A stretch of 64,000 nt of DNA from assembly GCA_050246015.1 (NCBI GenBank), contig JBFWWU010000017.1:22304-86303 (forward strand). Reading direction: 5' to 3'. This document shows positions 43,038 through 52,831 of this stretch, in pieces. A program made the position numbers and the translations under genes. The notes below the pieces were generated by a model, which worked only from the letters and a program-made list of their open reading frames with translations, did not search any database and was not told where the DNA came from. The stretch's first letter is position 1. Each line of letters begins with the position of its first letter. This DNA comes from JTS-AC122 sp050246015. Its GTDB lineage: Bacteria; Planctomycetota; Phycisphaerae; Phycisphaerales; UBA1924.

Positions 43038-43574
43038 ATGCCACGCGACGCCTTCGACATCCTCGGTGTGCCCGCGCGTTTCGACCTCTCCCCCGCCGCG
43101 ATCCGGTCCGCTTACCTCGCCCTGTCCGCCAGGCTCCACCCCGACGCCGTCGAACCCTCGGCCGCATCCGATCCCGACGCCCAGGCCCGCGCCGCCGAAC
43201 TCAACGCCGCCAAGCAGTCGCTCGACGACCCGGAGTCTCGCGCCGATCTCCTGCTTCGCCGACTCGGCGGTCCCGCCAAGGAACAGGACAAGTCGCTCCC
43301 CGCCACCTTCCTCGCCGAGATGCTCCACACCCGCGAGCTGATCGAAGAGGCGCTGCAATCGCGCGACGACAGCCGCATCGACCCCTGGCGCGACTGGGCC
43401 GCCGATCGTCGCCGCCGGCACATCGCAACCGTCGGCGAACTCTTCGCCGCCCTCGACCACCCGGCTGGCCGGCTCGCCCCCGACCTTCGCGCCGCTCATC
43501 TGCGCTCCATCCGCGCCGAACTCAATATGTGGCGCTACATCGAGCGCCTCATCGAGCAACTCGAACCCCACTGA
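43038..43574 (+). CDS. hscB: HscB-like J-domain co-chaperone for Fe-S cluster assembly
   Basis: 178 residues, near the 171 of E. coli HscB. The N-terminal J-domain starts DAFDILGVPARFDLSP and has the HPD motif in ARLHPDAVE. The C-terminal helical bundle (ETRELIEEA-like, HTRELIEEALQSRDD) is where HscB holds the IscU scaffold. It stimulates the Hsp70 HscA, which is not in the window. An earlier in-frame ATG at 42951 would add a Pro/Thr-rich stretch and is less likely. Confidence 0.82.
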   Translation: MPRDAFDILGVPARFDLSPAAIRSAYLALSARLHPDAVEPSAASDPDAQARAAELNAAKQSLDDPESRADLLLRRLGGPAKEQDKSLPATFLAEMLHTRELIEEALQSRDDSRIDPWRDWAADRRRRHIATVGELFAALDHPAGRLAPDLRAAHLRSIRAELNMWRYIERLIEQLEPH

Positions 43575-43576
43575 GC

Positions 43577-43596
43577 CCCATCGCGCCAGCGATGGG
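43577..43596. terminator. Hairpin between convergent hscB and manA
   Basis: CCCATCGC-GCCA-GCGATGGG, a perfect 8-bp stem with a 4-base loop, begins three bases after the hscB stop, in a 42-base gap between two convergent genes. There is no T-tract on either side, so it may slow transcription or protect 3' ends rather than be a classical terminator. Confidence 0.45.
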
Positions 43597-43616
43597 TCCG
43601 GTATGCGTTCCCCGCA

Positions 43617-44624
43617 TCACCCGCTCATCACCACCGCGCGAAGCACCACGCTCGGCGTCTCAAATCGCACCCACGCCCCTTCCGCCGCCGCCGCAGGCAC
43701 CACCACCGTGCGTCCCGCCCTCATCGGCACGTCGCCCCGATCATGCTCGACCGCTCCCGCTCCCGACAACCACATCAGCACCATCGCCCGCGCCGGCCCG
43801 GGCGCCGATCGTCGCACCTCAAGACGTGCGCCCGGCTCGCCGCGAATCTCGTCAACCACGAAGAACCCCGTTGACACGAGCCTCGAGACCGTCTCGCCGG
43901 GCGCTCCCCTGCTCGCCTCCCGCGCCGGCCCGAACGTGATGCACTCCATCGCCGCGTCCACATGCAGTTCACGCCCCGCACGCCCCCAGTCATGCACTCG
44001 AAACGTCGTATCGCTCGGCGTCTGCACCTCCGCGACCACCACCCCCGCGCCCAGCGCGTGCACCGTCCCGCTCGGCAGGTTGTGCATCTCGCCCGGTATC
44101 GCCGCCGCCGTCTCAAGACACTCAATGATGCGCGATCCGTCCCCCTCCCGCAGACGCTCCCCGAACTCCTCTCGGGTCACCCCGGCGCGAACCCCCTTGT
44201 AAATCACGCTCCCCGGCTCCGCCTCCACGATGTACCAGCACTCCGTCTTGATGTGCGCCCCGGGGTGCGCCTTGGCGTACGCGATGCTCGGGTGCACCTG
44301 CACCGACAGGTTCTCGCGCGCGTCCAGGTACTTCACCAGCAGCGGGAACGACCGATCTCCGCTCGCCTCCCCCAGCATCCCGCGCTCGCCGAACGCGCTC
44401 ATCGCATCGTGCAGCGTCTTCCCCGCCATCGGCCCGTTCTCGATCATCGACCGTGCCGCGGCTCCTCCCGCCCCCGACGGACTGGTCTGCTCCAGATCCG
44501 CGACTTCCCACGATTCACCGATTCTCTCCCCGGCCTTCACCGCCTTCCCCAGCCGCGCCAAGCGTTCGCCCCCCCACACCTTGGGCATCAGGATCGGCTT
44601 CAGGATCAGCGGGTATGGACTCAT
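43617..44624 (-). CDS. manA: Class I mannose-6-phosphate isomerase
   Basis: 335 residues from the ATG at 44624. It interconverts mannose-6-phosphate and fructose-6-phosphate, linking glycolysis to mannose and GDP-mannose. Zinc ligand motifs are present: LSVQVHPS (Gln and His), KTECWYIV (Glu) and a later His in LPSGTVHALG, followed by the conserved TFRVHDWGR with the catalytic Arg. The start is uncertain: the leader contains a 15-base imperfect direct repeat (two GCATCAAGGCATG-like units) and in-frame ATGs at 44639 and 44663. Confidence 0.92.
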   Translation of the reverse strand: MSPYPLILKPILMPKVWGGERLARLGKAVKAGERIGESWEVADLEQTSPSGAGGAAARSMIENGPMAGKTLHDAMSAFGERGMLGEASGDRSFPLLVKYLDARENLSVQVHPSIAYAKAHPGAHIKTECWYIVEAEPGSVIYKGVRAGVTREEFGERLREGDGSRIIECLETAAAIPGEMHNLPSGTVHALGAGVVVAEVQTPSDTTFRVHDWGRAGRELHVDAAMECITFGPAREASRGAPGETVSRLVSTGFFVVDEIRGEPGARLEVRRSAPGPARAMVLMWLSGAGAVEHDRGDVPMRAGRTVVVPAAAAEGAWVRFETPSVVLRAVVMSG

Positions 44625-44707
44625 GCCTTGATGCCGCATGCCTCGATGCCTTCTCCCGCCCACCCCCCTCTCCCTGCCTGCCCCACCGCGCGAACCGACC
44701 TTTCCCG

Positions 44708-45541
44708 TTAGCCCTCGCGCGTGGACCGCTTGTCCACCCCAAGAGGAGACCGCTTCGGCTCGCCGTCTCGCCGCGGATACAGCCTCGGCGTCCGCGTGGT
44801 CTTTTCGAGCACCACGATCTTCCCGGTCGGCGTATCGATCGTCTGCACGTGCCGCACGCCCAGCAGACCCATCGCCTTCTTTGCCTCTTCCAGTTCGTCC
44901 GCCGCCCGGGCCCCCTTCACGGCCAGCACAAACCCGCCCGGCTTCACCAGCGGCGCGGTCAGTTCCGTCAACACCGCCATCGGCCCCAGCGCCCGCGCGA
45001 TCGCCACGTCGTACCGCTCACGATGGGCCCGATGATCCTGACCGGCCCGTTCGGCGCGCTCGCACACCACACTCGTGTTTGAAAGCCCAAGCCGCCGGAC
45101 CGCTTCCGTCAGAAACTGCGCCTTCTTCCCCGTGGCCTCCAGCAGCGTCATGTGGATCCGCGGCAGCACCACCGCCAGCGGCATGCCCGGCACCCCGCCG
45201 CCCGTGCCCACATCGATCACTCGGATCCCGCCGCTGGATCCGCTCTCGGGTCCTTCGGGCGCCCCGTCCTGCGCGACCTGCGCCAATATCGGCACCAGGG
45301 TCAGCGAATCCAGGATGTGCCGGTTCCACGCCGCCGCGGGATCCGTGATGGCCGTCAGGTTCAGCCGCTCGTTCGCGCGAAGCAAGATCGCCAGGTAGAG
45401 CCCGAGCCGCTCCACGTCCCCCTCCTCAAACTCAACACCGAGTTCGCGCGCTCGCTCGACGAACTCGGGCGGCGGCGTCAGGGCGGTGATCGAATCGTCC
45501 AGATTCAGCAGCGGCTCGGAATGCGGTGAGGGCTTCGTCAT
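44708..45541 (-). CDS. rsmG: 16S rRNA (guanine-527-N7)-methyltransferase
   Basis: 277 residues. RsmG methylates G527 of 16S rRNA with S-adenosylmethionine; its loss gives low-level streptomycin resistance. Recognised by LNLTAITD...WNRHILDSL, the SAM-binding VIDVGTGGGVPGMPLA, the ATGKKAQFL helix and IARALGPM. A short insertion (QDGAPEGPESGSSGG) precedes the SAM motif and the C-terminus has a basic tail. The ATG at 45541 starts the family's N-terminal region; longer frames would cross the flgI promoter region. Confidence 0.94.
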   Translation of the reverse strand: MTKPSPHSEPLLNLDDSITALTPPPEFVERARELGVEFEEGDVERLGLYLAILLRANERLNLTAITDPAAAWNRHILDSLTLVPILAQVAQDGAPEGPESGSSGGIRVIDVGTGGGVPGMPLAVVLPRIHMTLLEATGKKAQFLTEAVRRLGLSNTSVVCERAERAGQDHRAHRERYDVAIARALGPMAVLTELTAPLVKPGGFVLAVKGARAADELEEAKKAMGLLGVRHVQTIDTPTGKIVVLEKTTRTPRLYPRRDGEPKRSPLGVDKRSTREG

Positions 45542-45646
45542 GCGGCGCCGGGAGCGTAGGTTCGGACGCGCCGGGCCGGACGATCGCGCCGTTGGCACGG
45601 CATTCGCGGATTCCCTCGGGCAAACCCCGCCTACTTGGAGGATGAC

Positions 45647-46807
45647 ATGTCGCTTCGAGCAATTCTTGCCGCTCTCTCGCTCGCGTTGCCCGTTTCGTGC
45701 GCGGTGGCGCAGGTCCAGCGCGCCGGTCAGGACCCGACGGGCGCCGCCGATGGTGGAGCACCCCAGCCGCTCAACGTTCCCACGATCAGCATCCACCAAC
45801 TCGTGCGGATCGAGGGGCAGGCCGAGAGCCAACTCCGGGGGCTGGGAATCGTGACCGGCCTTCGCGGGACGGGAGACTCCGGGCAGGAGTCCGTCCTGGC
45901 GCGCCCGCTCGCGGAGTTGTACAAGAACAGCGGCAACCCCATCCCCGACATCAAGGCCCTCAACAAGTCCAAATCGGCGGCCATCGTCTTCCTGTGGGCC
46001 AACATCCCGGAAGAAGGCGCTCGAAAGGGGGACAAGTTCGACGTGTATGTCAAAGTCGGACACACCGCCAGCAGCCTCGAAGGGGGCATGCTGGAGATTT
46101 CGCCCCTGCTGGGTCCCAAGCCGGGGCAAGGAGTCTTCGGGCTCGCATCAGGGCCGATCACGATCGAGAATCCGGCGTTCCCGACGGTCGGCAAGATCCA
46201 CGGCGGGCTTCAACTCCACGAAGACATCCGCATGGACAAGGTCGGGCCGAAGTTCAATCTCATCGTGCGACCCTACTACCGGGGGTACAGCACGACGACG
46301 ATGCTCGCGCAGCAGATCAACGACTCGAACTCTTCGCTCGAGGATGAGGACGTCCGGGCGGATATCGCCGTGGCGCTGGACGACATGACGATCCAGATCG
46401 TGGTTCCGCCTGAAGAGCGGGCGGAGCCGACGAACTTCATCGCAAACCTCCTGGAAAAGCGGATCAGCCACGAACTCTTGCGTCTGCCGGCGACGATTGT
46501 GTGCAACGAACGGGAGGGAACGATCGTGGCGACGCCGAACGTGGAGTTTTCGGCGGTGGCGACGGCGCACAAGGACCTGATCGTGACGACAACGACGCCG
46601 GCGGTGCCCCCGACGGCGCAGAATCCGCGCGTGGACAAGACGAACTGGGTCGCGGTTGACCGCCCCGGGCGCGCGAGCCAGCACGCGAAGGTGCAGGACC
46701 TGCTCAACGCGTTCAACCAGTTGGACGTGCCGGTGCGCGACCAGATCGAGATTCTGAAGTCGATGTACCGATCGGGGCGGCTGTTCGCGCGGCTGGTGAT
46801 CGAATAA
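45647..46807 (+). CDS. flgI: Flagellar P-ring protein
   Basis: 386 residues. FlgI is exported to the periplasm and forms the ring around the flagellar rod at the peptidoglycan layer. Signal peptide to CAVAQ (~22). The family blocks are clear: RGLGIVTGLRGTGDSG, LEGGMLEISPLLG, NLIVRPYYRG and the C-terminal LLNAFNQLDVPVRDQIEILKSM. GGAGG lies five bases before the ATG. It opens the flagellar run; the L-ring gene flgH is not next to it. Confidence 0.95.
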   Translation: MSLRAILAALSLALPVSCAVAQVQRAGQDPTGAADGGAPQPLNVPTISIHQLVRIEGQAESQLRGLGIVTGLRGTGDSGQESVLARPLAELYKNSGNPIPDIKALNKSKSAAIVFLWANIPEEGARKGDKFDVYVKVGHTASSLEGGMLEISPLLGPKPGQGVFGLASGPITIENPAFPTVGKIHGGLQLHEDIRMDKVGPKFNLIVRPYYRGYSTTTMLAQQINDSNSSLEDEDVRADIAVALDDMTIQIVVPPEERAEPTNFIANLLEKRISHELLRLPATIVCNEREGTIVATPNVEFSAVATAHKDLIVTTTTPAVPPTAQNPRVDKTNWVAVDRPGRASQHAKVQDLLNAFNQLDVPVRDQIEILKSMYRSGRLFARLVIE

Positions 46808-46830
46808 CCCGCGGTGGGGCTTGGTGAAGC

Positions 46831-47295
46831 ATGAACGATGGTTTGATCCAACCTGTGGCGGCCTCATCCGAGCGATCGGCGGCGCCCGCGCGGCTTGCGG
46901 GCCTGCAGGAGGACTTCGCGCGGATCCTGGGGCGCGCCCGCTCGGCGGCGCCGGACAACCCTGAGGCGGCCCGCCAAGCCGCGGAAGAGTTCGTCTCGAT
47001 GTCGCTGGTGCAGCCGCTGCTGGCGCAACTGCGTTCCACGAACCATGCGGCGGCTCCCTTTGCGCCATCCACCGGAGAGACGCAGTTTCGGCAGATGCTC
47101 GACGCGCAGATCGCGCACGACATCGTTCGCGCGAAGCAGTTTCCGCTGGTCGACGCGGTGGCACGCAAACTGCTGAGCAGGAGCCAGGGGCACGAAACCC
47201 CGGAGCGTGATCCGGGGCGTGAACTGGACGAGTCCCGGCGGCCGGTTGTGCCGGCCGTCGCAAGAGCGACCGGGTTCGCGGATGGGCCTCGATAG
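46831..47295 (+). CDS. flgJ: Rod-binding protein, FlgJ N-terminal type
   Basis: 154 residues. It matches the rod-binding domain of FlgJ (AAEEFVSMSLVQPLLAQL, then ETQFRQMLDAQIAHDIVR) that helps assemble the rod through peptidoglycan. The C-terminal muramidase domain of gamma-proteobacterial FlgJ is absent, as in many other phyla, so another enzyme must open the wall. The last ~40 residues are charged and non-conserved. It starts 23 bases after flgI in the same direction. Confidence 0.8.
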   Translation: MNDGLIQPVAASSERSAAPARLAGLQEDFARILGRARSAAPDNPEAARQAAEEFVSMSLVQPLLAQLRSTNHAAAPFAPSTGETQFRQMLDAQIAHDIVRAKQFPLVDAVARKLLSRSQGHETPERDPGRELDESRRPVVPAVARATGFADGPR

Positions 47296-47345
47296 ACGAC
47301 ACGAGCGGGCAGGATGCCCGCGCGGGCAACAGGCGCGGAGCGGAC

Positions 47346-48014
47346 ATGGAAGCACGGCAACACACGAGCGATCGGCATGGAAGCCACGGAACCCCTTCGC
47401 GCAGCGTCGCAGGCGACGTGAAGGGAGTTCGGGGTGCCCGCACGGACGCGGGCCTTTCGTGCGAGCGTTCCGCGGGCGGCGAGGCCGACCCGGTGCGGCT
47501 GGAATCCGCGATCGCGGATCTGGAGAGCGTGCTGCACGACCTGATCGTGGAACACGAGCAACTTCTCACGCTGGCGGGCGCGCAGAAGGCGGCGATCCGC
47601 CAGGCCAACCCCAGCGCGATGGGCCCGATCATCGAATCGCAGAACGCGATCGTGCAGCGGATCGCGGACCTCGAGAAACGTCGTCTCACGATCGTCGCGA
47701 CGCTCGGGGAGCGCCTGGGACTGGCGGGGAACGGCGCGAGGGTCGATCGGCCGACGCTGGCGTGGCTGGCCGGGGGTCTGCCGGCGGGCGTGAGCGATCG
47801 CATCGCGCGGATCGGGGCACGGCTGCGAGAACTGCTGCGCCGGCTTCAGCAGGAGAACGCCGCGCTGCGCGAGGCGGCCTCGGCGCTGGCGACGCACATG
47901 GAGGCGGTGATGCGTCAGATCGCGGGCAAGTTGTCGCACGCCGGGCTGTACGGACGCCAGGGCACCGTGGAGACGCGCGTGCAGGTGATGTCGGCGCTGG
48001 ACGTGCGGTCGTGA
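47346..48014 (+). CDS. flgN: FlgN-like chaperone for hook-filament junction proteins
   Basis: 222 residues, mostly helical. From ~50 on it looks like the FlgN family: LESAIADLESVLHDLIVEHEQL, then long amphipathic helices (RLRELLRRLQQENAALREA). FlgN holds FlgK and FlgL in the cytoplasm before export, and flgK follows 75 bases downstream. The first ~48 residues are Arg/Gly/Ser-rich and non-conserved. GGAG seven bases before the ATG supports the start. The family is weakly conserved, so the call leans on position. Confidence 0.68.
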   Translation: MEARQHTSDRHGSHGTPSRSVAGDVKGVRGARTDAGLSCERSAGGEADPVRLESAIADLESVLHDLIVEHEQLLTLAGAQKAAIRQANPSAMGPIIESQNAIVQRIADLEKRRLTIVATLGERLGLAGNGARVDRPTLAWLAGGLPAGVSDRIARIGARLRELLRRLQQENAALREAASALATHMEAVMRQIAGKLSHAGLYGRQGTVETRVQVMSALDVRS

Positions 48015-48089
48015 CGTGGCGCCGGGGCGGTGTGGGATCGCACGCGGGAGGCGCGGCGTGTCGCGGGAACTTGGACAGGAGGTCAACGG

Positions 48090-49832
48090 ATGCCCCTTGC
48101 AGCGTCACTTCAGATCGGTCGCAGCGCGCTGACGGCGAGCCAGGTCGCGATCCAGGTCACGGGCAATAACTTCGCCAACGCGGCCACACCGGGGTACAGC
48201 CGGCAGGTCGTCGGGCTGGCGCCGACTCGGGAGACGCGTCTGGGGGCGGCGCTGCTGGGGCGCGGGGTGGAGGTGCAGGGGATCCGGCGGCAGGTGGATT
48301 CGGCGCTGCTGTCGCGGCTGCACAACGGGCTCTCGAATGAAGCAGCGGCCGCGACGGATCGCGAACTCCTGTCACAGGTGGAATCCACGCTCAATGAACT
48401 GAGCGAGAACGACCTCTCATCGGAGTTGTCGCGGTTCTTCAACTCCTGGTCTGAACTGGCCAACAGCCCGGGATCGACCGGGGCGCGGTCGCTGGTGGTG
48501 CAGCAGGGATCCACGCTCGCGGGGTTTGTGCGGAACCTGCGGCAGGACCTGGGCAACATCCGCACGCAGATCGATCAGCAACTCGACGCGAGCGTGACGC
48601 AGGCGAATCACCTGTTGTCGGAGATCGCGACGATCAACACGAACATCGTGCAGGCCGAGGCCGGCTCGTCGGTGGCGAACGGGCTGCGCGATCAGCGCGA
48701 TTCGCTCATCGCGGAACTGAGCCAGTATCTTGATGTCACGGCGGTCGAGCAGCCCTCGGGCGTCGTGGACGTGCTCGTCGGGTCGCTGCCCGTGGTGCTC
48801 GCCGGGGACTCGCGCGGGATCGAGCTGGTTCGGGAGTCCACCAGCAGCGGGCTCAACGCGTACGTGCAGATCCAGAATCCGCGGCAGCGGCTGAACGTGT
48901 CCAGCGGCCGGGTCGGGGCGCTGCTGTCCCAACGGGGCACGCTGGTTGATGACACGATCGCGCGGCTGGATCAGATCTCGTCGCAGATCATCTTTCAGGT
49001 CAACCGGGCGCACAGCGGCGGGTACAGCGCCGCGCCGCTGACGAGCACCCGGGGCACCACGGCGATCGACATCGCCGACGCGACACGAGCGTTCAACGAC
49101 CCGGCGAACGTGAGTTTCCGCGACCTGCCGTTTCATCCCACGACGGGCGGGTTTCTCGTGACGGTGAAGAACACCGCGTCGGGCTCGACCGAGACGGTGC
49201 GGATCGACGTGGACCTGGACGGGATCAACGCGGCCGGCCAGCCGGGGTACGGGGACGACACGTCTGTCACCGACATCCGCGATGCGCTCAACACGGTGGC
49301 GAACCTGACGGCGACGGTGAACAGCGACGGGACGCTGAGCATCAACGCGGCGCCCGGGTTCGAGTTTTCGTTTGCCCAGGACACGTCGGGCGTGCTGGCG
49401 ACGCTGGGCGTGAACACGTATTTCACCGGGACGGATGCGACGAACATCGCGGTTCGGCCGGAACTGTTGGCGCAGCCGGGGCTGCTCAACGCCGGGCGCG
49501 TGGAGGGCGGCACGCCGAACGACAACGGGGTGGCGGGCGCGATCGCCGTGCTCCAGGACGAGCCCAACGCGGCGCTGGGGGGCTCGACGATCCGCGGCTC
49601 GTGGCAGGAATCGGCGCAATCGATCGGCCTGCGGACGAGCGCGGCGGCGTCGCGGGCGCAGTCCACGCAACTTGTGCGCGAGAGCCTGGAAGCGCAGCGG
49701 GCGGCGATCTCGGGAGTGAGCGTCGATGAAGAGTCCATCAATCTGCTGACGTACCAGCGGCAGTATCAGGGGGCCGCCCGGTTCATTTCTGTGGTGGATG
49801 AACTGACGCAGACGCTGATCAACCTCGTCTAG
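48090..49832 (+). CDS. flgK: Flagellar hook-associated protein 1
   Basis: 580 residues. FlgK is the first hook-filament junction protein. The N-terminal rod/hook motif LTASQVAIQVTGNNFANAATPGYSRQ and the C-terminal GVSVDEESINLLTYQRQYQGAARFI are diagnostic. The middle carries variable domains, including a segment like the flagellin hook-IN motif (~360-420). AGGAGG seven bases before the ATG fixes the start. Confidence 0.96.
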   Translation: MPLAASLQIGRSALTASQVAIQVTGNNFANAATPGYSRQVVGLAPTRETRLGAALLGRGVEVQGIRRQVDSALLSRLHNGLSNEAAAATDRELLSQVESTLNELSENDLSSELSRFFNSWSELANSPGSTGARSLVVQQGSTLAGFVRNLRQDLGNIRTQIDQQLDASVTQANHLLSEIATINTNIVQAEAGSSVANGLRDQRDSLIAELSQYLDVTAVEQPSGVVDVLVGSLPVVLAGDSRGIELVRESTSSGLNAYVQIQNPRQRLNVSSGRVGALLSQRGTLVDDTIARLDQISSQIIFQVNRAHSGGYSAAPLTSTRGTTAIDIADATRAFNDPANVSFRDLPFHPTTGGFLVTVKNTASGSTETVRIDVDLDGINAAGQPGYGDDTSVTDIRDALNTVANLTATVNSDGTLSINAAPGFEFSFAQDTSGVLATLGVNTYFTGTDATNIAVRPELLAQPGLLNAGRVEGGTPNDNGVAGAIAVLQDEPNAALGGSTIRGSWQESAQSIGLRTSAAASRAQSTQLVRESLEAQRAAISGVSVDEESINLLTYQRQYQGAARFISVVDELTQTLINLV

Positions 49833-49952
49833 CAGCGAGCGTGGGTCGCGGGCGGTTGGGATGAACAGAAGGCCGCCGGGCGAAGCAAGCGGCTCAGGCC
49901 TCGGGCGTGATCGAGAAGATGAGTGGCACGGGAGTTGCGGTAGAGCACCACG

Positions 49953-52004
49953 ATGTCGTCGATCCCATCCAACCTGAGCCGGGCGCCGAACCTGCTGACC
50001 TCGCAGGTGCTGGCGTCGCACATCAACCGGACGAACGTGAGCCTGCTGCAGGTGCAGGCGCAACTTGCCTCGGGCCGGGCGATCGAGCGCATGAGCGATA
50101 ACGCGGTGCGCGCGACGGCGATCGCGACGCTGGATGATCATCTTGAGCGGCGCGAGCAGCGGATGTCGAACCTTGACGCGGCGGGGGACACGCTGGATTT
50201 TCTTGATGCGACGATGGGCGACGCGGTGGACCTGCTGCGTGACGCGCACGCGATCGCGTCGAGCCAGATCGGCGTGGGTTCGGACGCCCAGACCCGGCGG
50301 AACCAGGCGGTGGTCATCGAGTCGATGATCGAGCAACTCGTGAATCTCGCGAACCGCGAGACGCGCGGCGTGCACATCTTCGGGGGCAGCCGGGTGACGA
50401 CGCCGCCGCTGGTCGGCGTGAGCGGCGGGTACCGGTACGTCGGCGAAGGGCAGGGGCTGTTCACCGACCTGGACGTGGGCGAACGAATCCCCATCACGCT
50501 CGGCGGCGACAACGCGATCGGGGAGACGTCGGTCCGGCTGCAATCGGCGCGCGACCTTGACCCGGCGCTGACGGGGACGACCCGCCTCGCGTCGCTGGGC
50601 GGAGCCAGGGGGCTGGGTGTTTCGCGCGGCAGCGTGAACGTCTCGTTCGCTGGCGGGCCGGTCGCGACCATCGATCTCTCCCAGGCGGACTCGGTGCAGA
50701 ATGTGATCGACTCGATTACCGCGGGGATCCGGACGTACGAGAGCGACAACGGCGTGACGATCCTGGGACCGGGCGGGGTGTCGGTTTCCGGTGGAGCGAT
50801 CTCGATCGACGTGGTGGGCGGGACGCCGAACCCGGCGCTGACGTTCTCTGATTCTGGCGCGGGCGTGACGGCGGCGGACCTCGGGCTGTCGCAGTCGGCG
50901 TACAGCGCGGCAAACCCGGCGGGGGCGGATATTGCGCCTCGCCTGACCATGCAGACGCCGCTGACGGCGCTGTCGGGGGTCACGGTGCCGCTGGATTCGA
51001 TCCGGGTGCGAATGACGTACTCAAGCGGCTCGTCGGCGTGGGACATCGACCTCTCGGGCGCGCAGACGATCGATGATGTGCGGCGATTGATCGAAGATGC
51101 AGCGCCGGGGGTGCGGGTGCGCATCAATGACGCGGGGACCGGGATCAACCTGTATAACGAGGTCGCGGGCCCGGGCTTGTCGATCGAGGAGATCGCGGGC
51201 GGCGCCAACACGGCGACGGAGCTTGGCATCCGTTCGTACAACGCGCAGACCCGTCTCACGGAGTTCAATGACGGCCGGGGCGTGGGCTATATCACCGGCT
51301 CGGTCGATCCCGTCACGGGGCTGCCCGACCCGGCGCGGGATGTCGATTTCTGCATCAATCTCGGCAACGGCGACAAGTTCACCGTGGACCTGCGGCCGCA
51401 GGACGTGGTCAATGTGCAGACATTGATCGACCGGATCAACCAGGAAGCGCAGACGGCGGTCTCGAACGGGGATATCCCGGCGGGATCGTTCCGGGCGGAA
51501 CTGACGGACGGCGCCAACGGGATCGCGTTCCGGGATCTGGCGAACCTCGGGCCGTTTGTGATTGAAACGCGGAACAACTCGCCGGCCGCGGGGGACCTGG
51601 GGCTCACGGGGGGCACGTATGACGCGGGGAGCGCAACGTTTGTGGCGCAAGATCGAGCGACGGTTCGGGTCCAGAACATCCTGACGACGCTGATCGACCT
51701 GCGGGATGCACTGCGGAGCAACAGCAGCGATGGCATCACCCTTGCTGGGAGCCAACTCAACCAGCACCTGGAGCGAGTGACGGCGACGCAGGCGCTGGTC
51801 GGGGTGTACGCCCAGCGAGTAGACCTGGCGCGGACGCGGCAGGAGAACCTGAGCCTTCAGGACCAGAGCATGAAGAGCGAACTGCAGGACATAGATTTCA
51901 CGGAGGCGAGCATCCGGTACAGCGCGCTGCGGACGCAGTTGCAGGCGGCGCTGACGGTGGGCGGGCAATCGCAGTCATTGACATTGCTTGATTTCCTCGG
52001 GTAA
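49953..52004 (+). CDS. flgL: Flagellar hook-associated protein 3, extended
   Basis: 683 residues, about twice the 317 of E. coli FlgL. The ends are flagellin-like: SSIPSNLSRAPNLL..QAQLASGRAIERMSDN and the C-terminal coiled-coil (QENLSLQDQSMKSELQDIDFTEA) finishing LTLLDFLG. The extra length is in the middle (~170-560), where the hook-IN pattern recurs three times (IDLSQADSVQNVIDSI, IDLSGAQTIDDVRRLI, VDLRPQDVVNVQTLID). No clear ribosome site precedes the ATG. Confidence 0.9.
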   Translation: MSSIPSNLSRAPNLLTSQVLASHINRTNVSLLQVQAQLASGRAIERMSDNAVRATAIATLDDHLERREQRMSNLDAAGDTLDFLDATMGDAVDLLRDAHAIASSQIGVGSDAQTRRNQAVVIESMIEQLVNLANRETRGVHIFGGSRVTTPPLVGVSGGYRYVGEGQGLFTDLDVGERIPITLGGDNAIGETSVRLQSARDLDPALTGTTRLASLGGARGLGVSRGSVNVSFAGGPVATIDLSQADSVQNVIDSITAGIRTYESDNGVTILGPGGVSVSGGAISIDVVGGTPNPALTFSDSGAGVTAADLGLSQSAYSAANPAGADIAPRLTMQTPLTALSGVTVPLDSIRVRMTYSSGSSAWDIDLSGAQTIDDVRRLIEDAAPGVRVRINDAGTGINLYNEVAGPGLSIEEIAGGANTATELGIRSYNAQTRLTEFNDGRGVGYITGSVDPVTGLPDPARDVDFCINLGNGDKFTVDLRPQDVVNVQTLIDRINQEAQTAVSNGDIPAGSFRAELTDGANGIAFRDLANLGPFVIETRNNSPAAGDLGLTGGTYDAGSATFVAQDRATVRVQNILTTLIDLRDALRSNSSDGITLAGSQLNQHLERVTATQALVGVYAQRVDLARTRQENLSLQDQSMKSELQDIDFTEASIRYSALRTQLQAALTVGGQSQSLTLLDFLG

Positions 52005-52127
52005 CCCGGGGATTCGGAATCAAACCGGGCGCGTCGACAGGCCGCGCGTCCGGGGAGACAGGAAGTCGCCCGGCGAAGGAGCCGGGGCCAGCACGGAACG
52101 GTCAGGCCTCAACCATGGAGCGCGCAC

Positions 52128-52586
52128 ATGAACGTGCGGACCACTCGATTCGGAGACGTGGAGATCGCGGAGGATCGCGTGATCACGTTTCCCAAGGCTC
52201 TCCCGGGGTTCCCGGAGCGTCTGCGTTTCTGCCTCCTCGAACCGACCGAGGACGCGTGTTTCTTCTGGCTGCAGTCGGTGGACGACCCGACGCTCGCGTT
52301 CGTCGTGACGGACCCGGGCTGGTTCTTCAAGGATTACGCCATCCCCCTGCGCGCCGAGCAGATGCAGGAACTGGGGCTGGCGCGGCTGGACGACGCCCAG
52401 GTGTTCATCATCGTCAACAAGGTTGACGGCGAACTCACCGGCAACCTGCAGGGCCCGATCGTCATCAACACGGTGACGCGCCGCGCCGAGCAACTTGTGC
52501 TGGCCGACCGCAAGTGGTCGACGCGGCACACGCTCCCGAGCATGCAGAAGCCCGAGCCGGTGCACGCCCTGGCGGCGTCGGCCTGA
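52128..52586 (+). CDS. fliW: Flagellar assembly factor, CsrA antagonist
   Basis: 152 residues. FliW binds flagellin or CsrA; when flagellin is exported, free FliW releases flagellin mRNA from CsrA. Family marks: TRFGDVEIAEDRVITFPKAL, GFPERLRFCLLEP, the WLQSVDDPTLAFVV strand and IVINTVTRRAEQLVL. It lies just before csrA and the flagellin genes, the arrangement of a FliW-CsrA-flagellin control loop. Confidence 0.95.
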   Translation: MNVRTTRFGDVEIAEDRVITFPKALPGFPERLRFCLLEPTEDACFFWLQSVDDPTLAFVVTDPGWFFKDYAIPLRAEQMQELGLARLDDAQVFIIVNKVDGELTGNLQGPIVINTVTRRAEQLVLADRKWSTRHTLPSMQKPEPVHALAASA

Positions 52587-52831
52587 CGCACGCCCGGCAC
52601 CCGACCGCACCCCCATGTCACACGCACGCGCGACATCTTCTCGCCGAACTTCGCCGACGGAGCGTCGGGAGAAGCCGCGCGGCGCGCTACCGGTGTCTAC
52701 CGACTCGCCCCGAGAACGCGATCCACGGGGCCGGGTCGAACTTGACGGATGCGACCACGGAACTTCCACACACCACACACGGTCCTGTGCCGGCCCGCCG
52801 CCATTGAGCGCGGGCGCAAAGGAGCTGACCG

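Noticed and set aside
47207..48169. 320-codon frame overlapping the flgN-like gene
   Set aside because: Gly/Arg-rich, no motif, and conflicts with a helical frame that has a proper ribosome site.
48417..50543. 708-codon minus-strand frame opposite flgK/flgL
   Set aside because: Arg/His-rich shadow of two clear flagellar genes.
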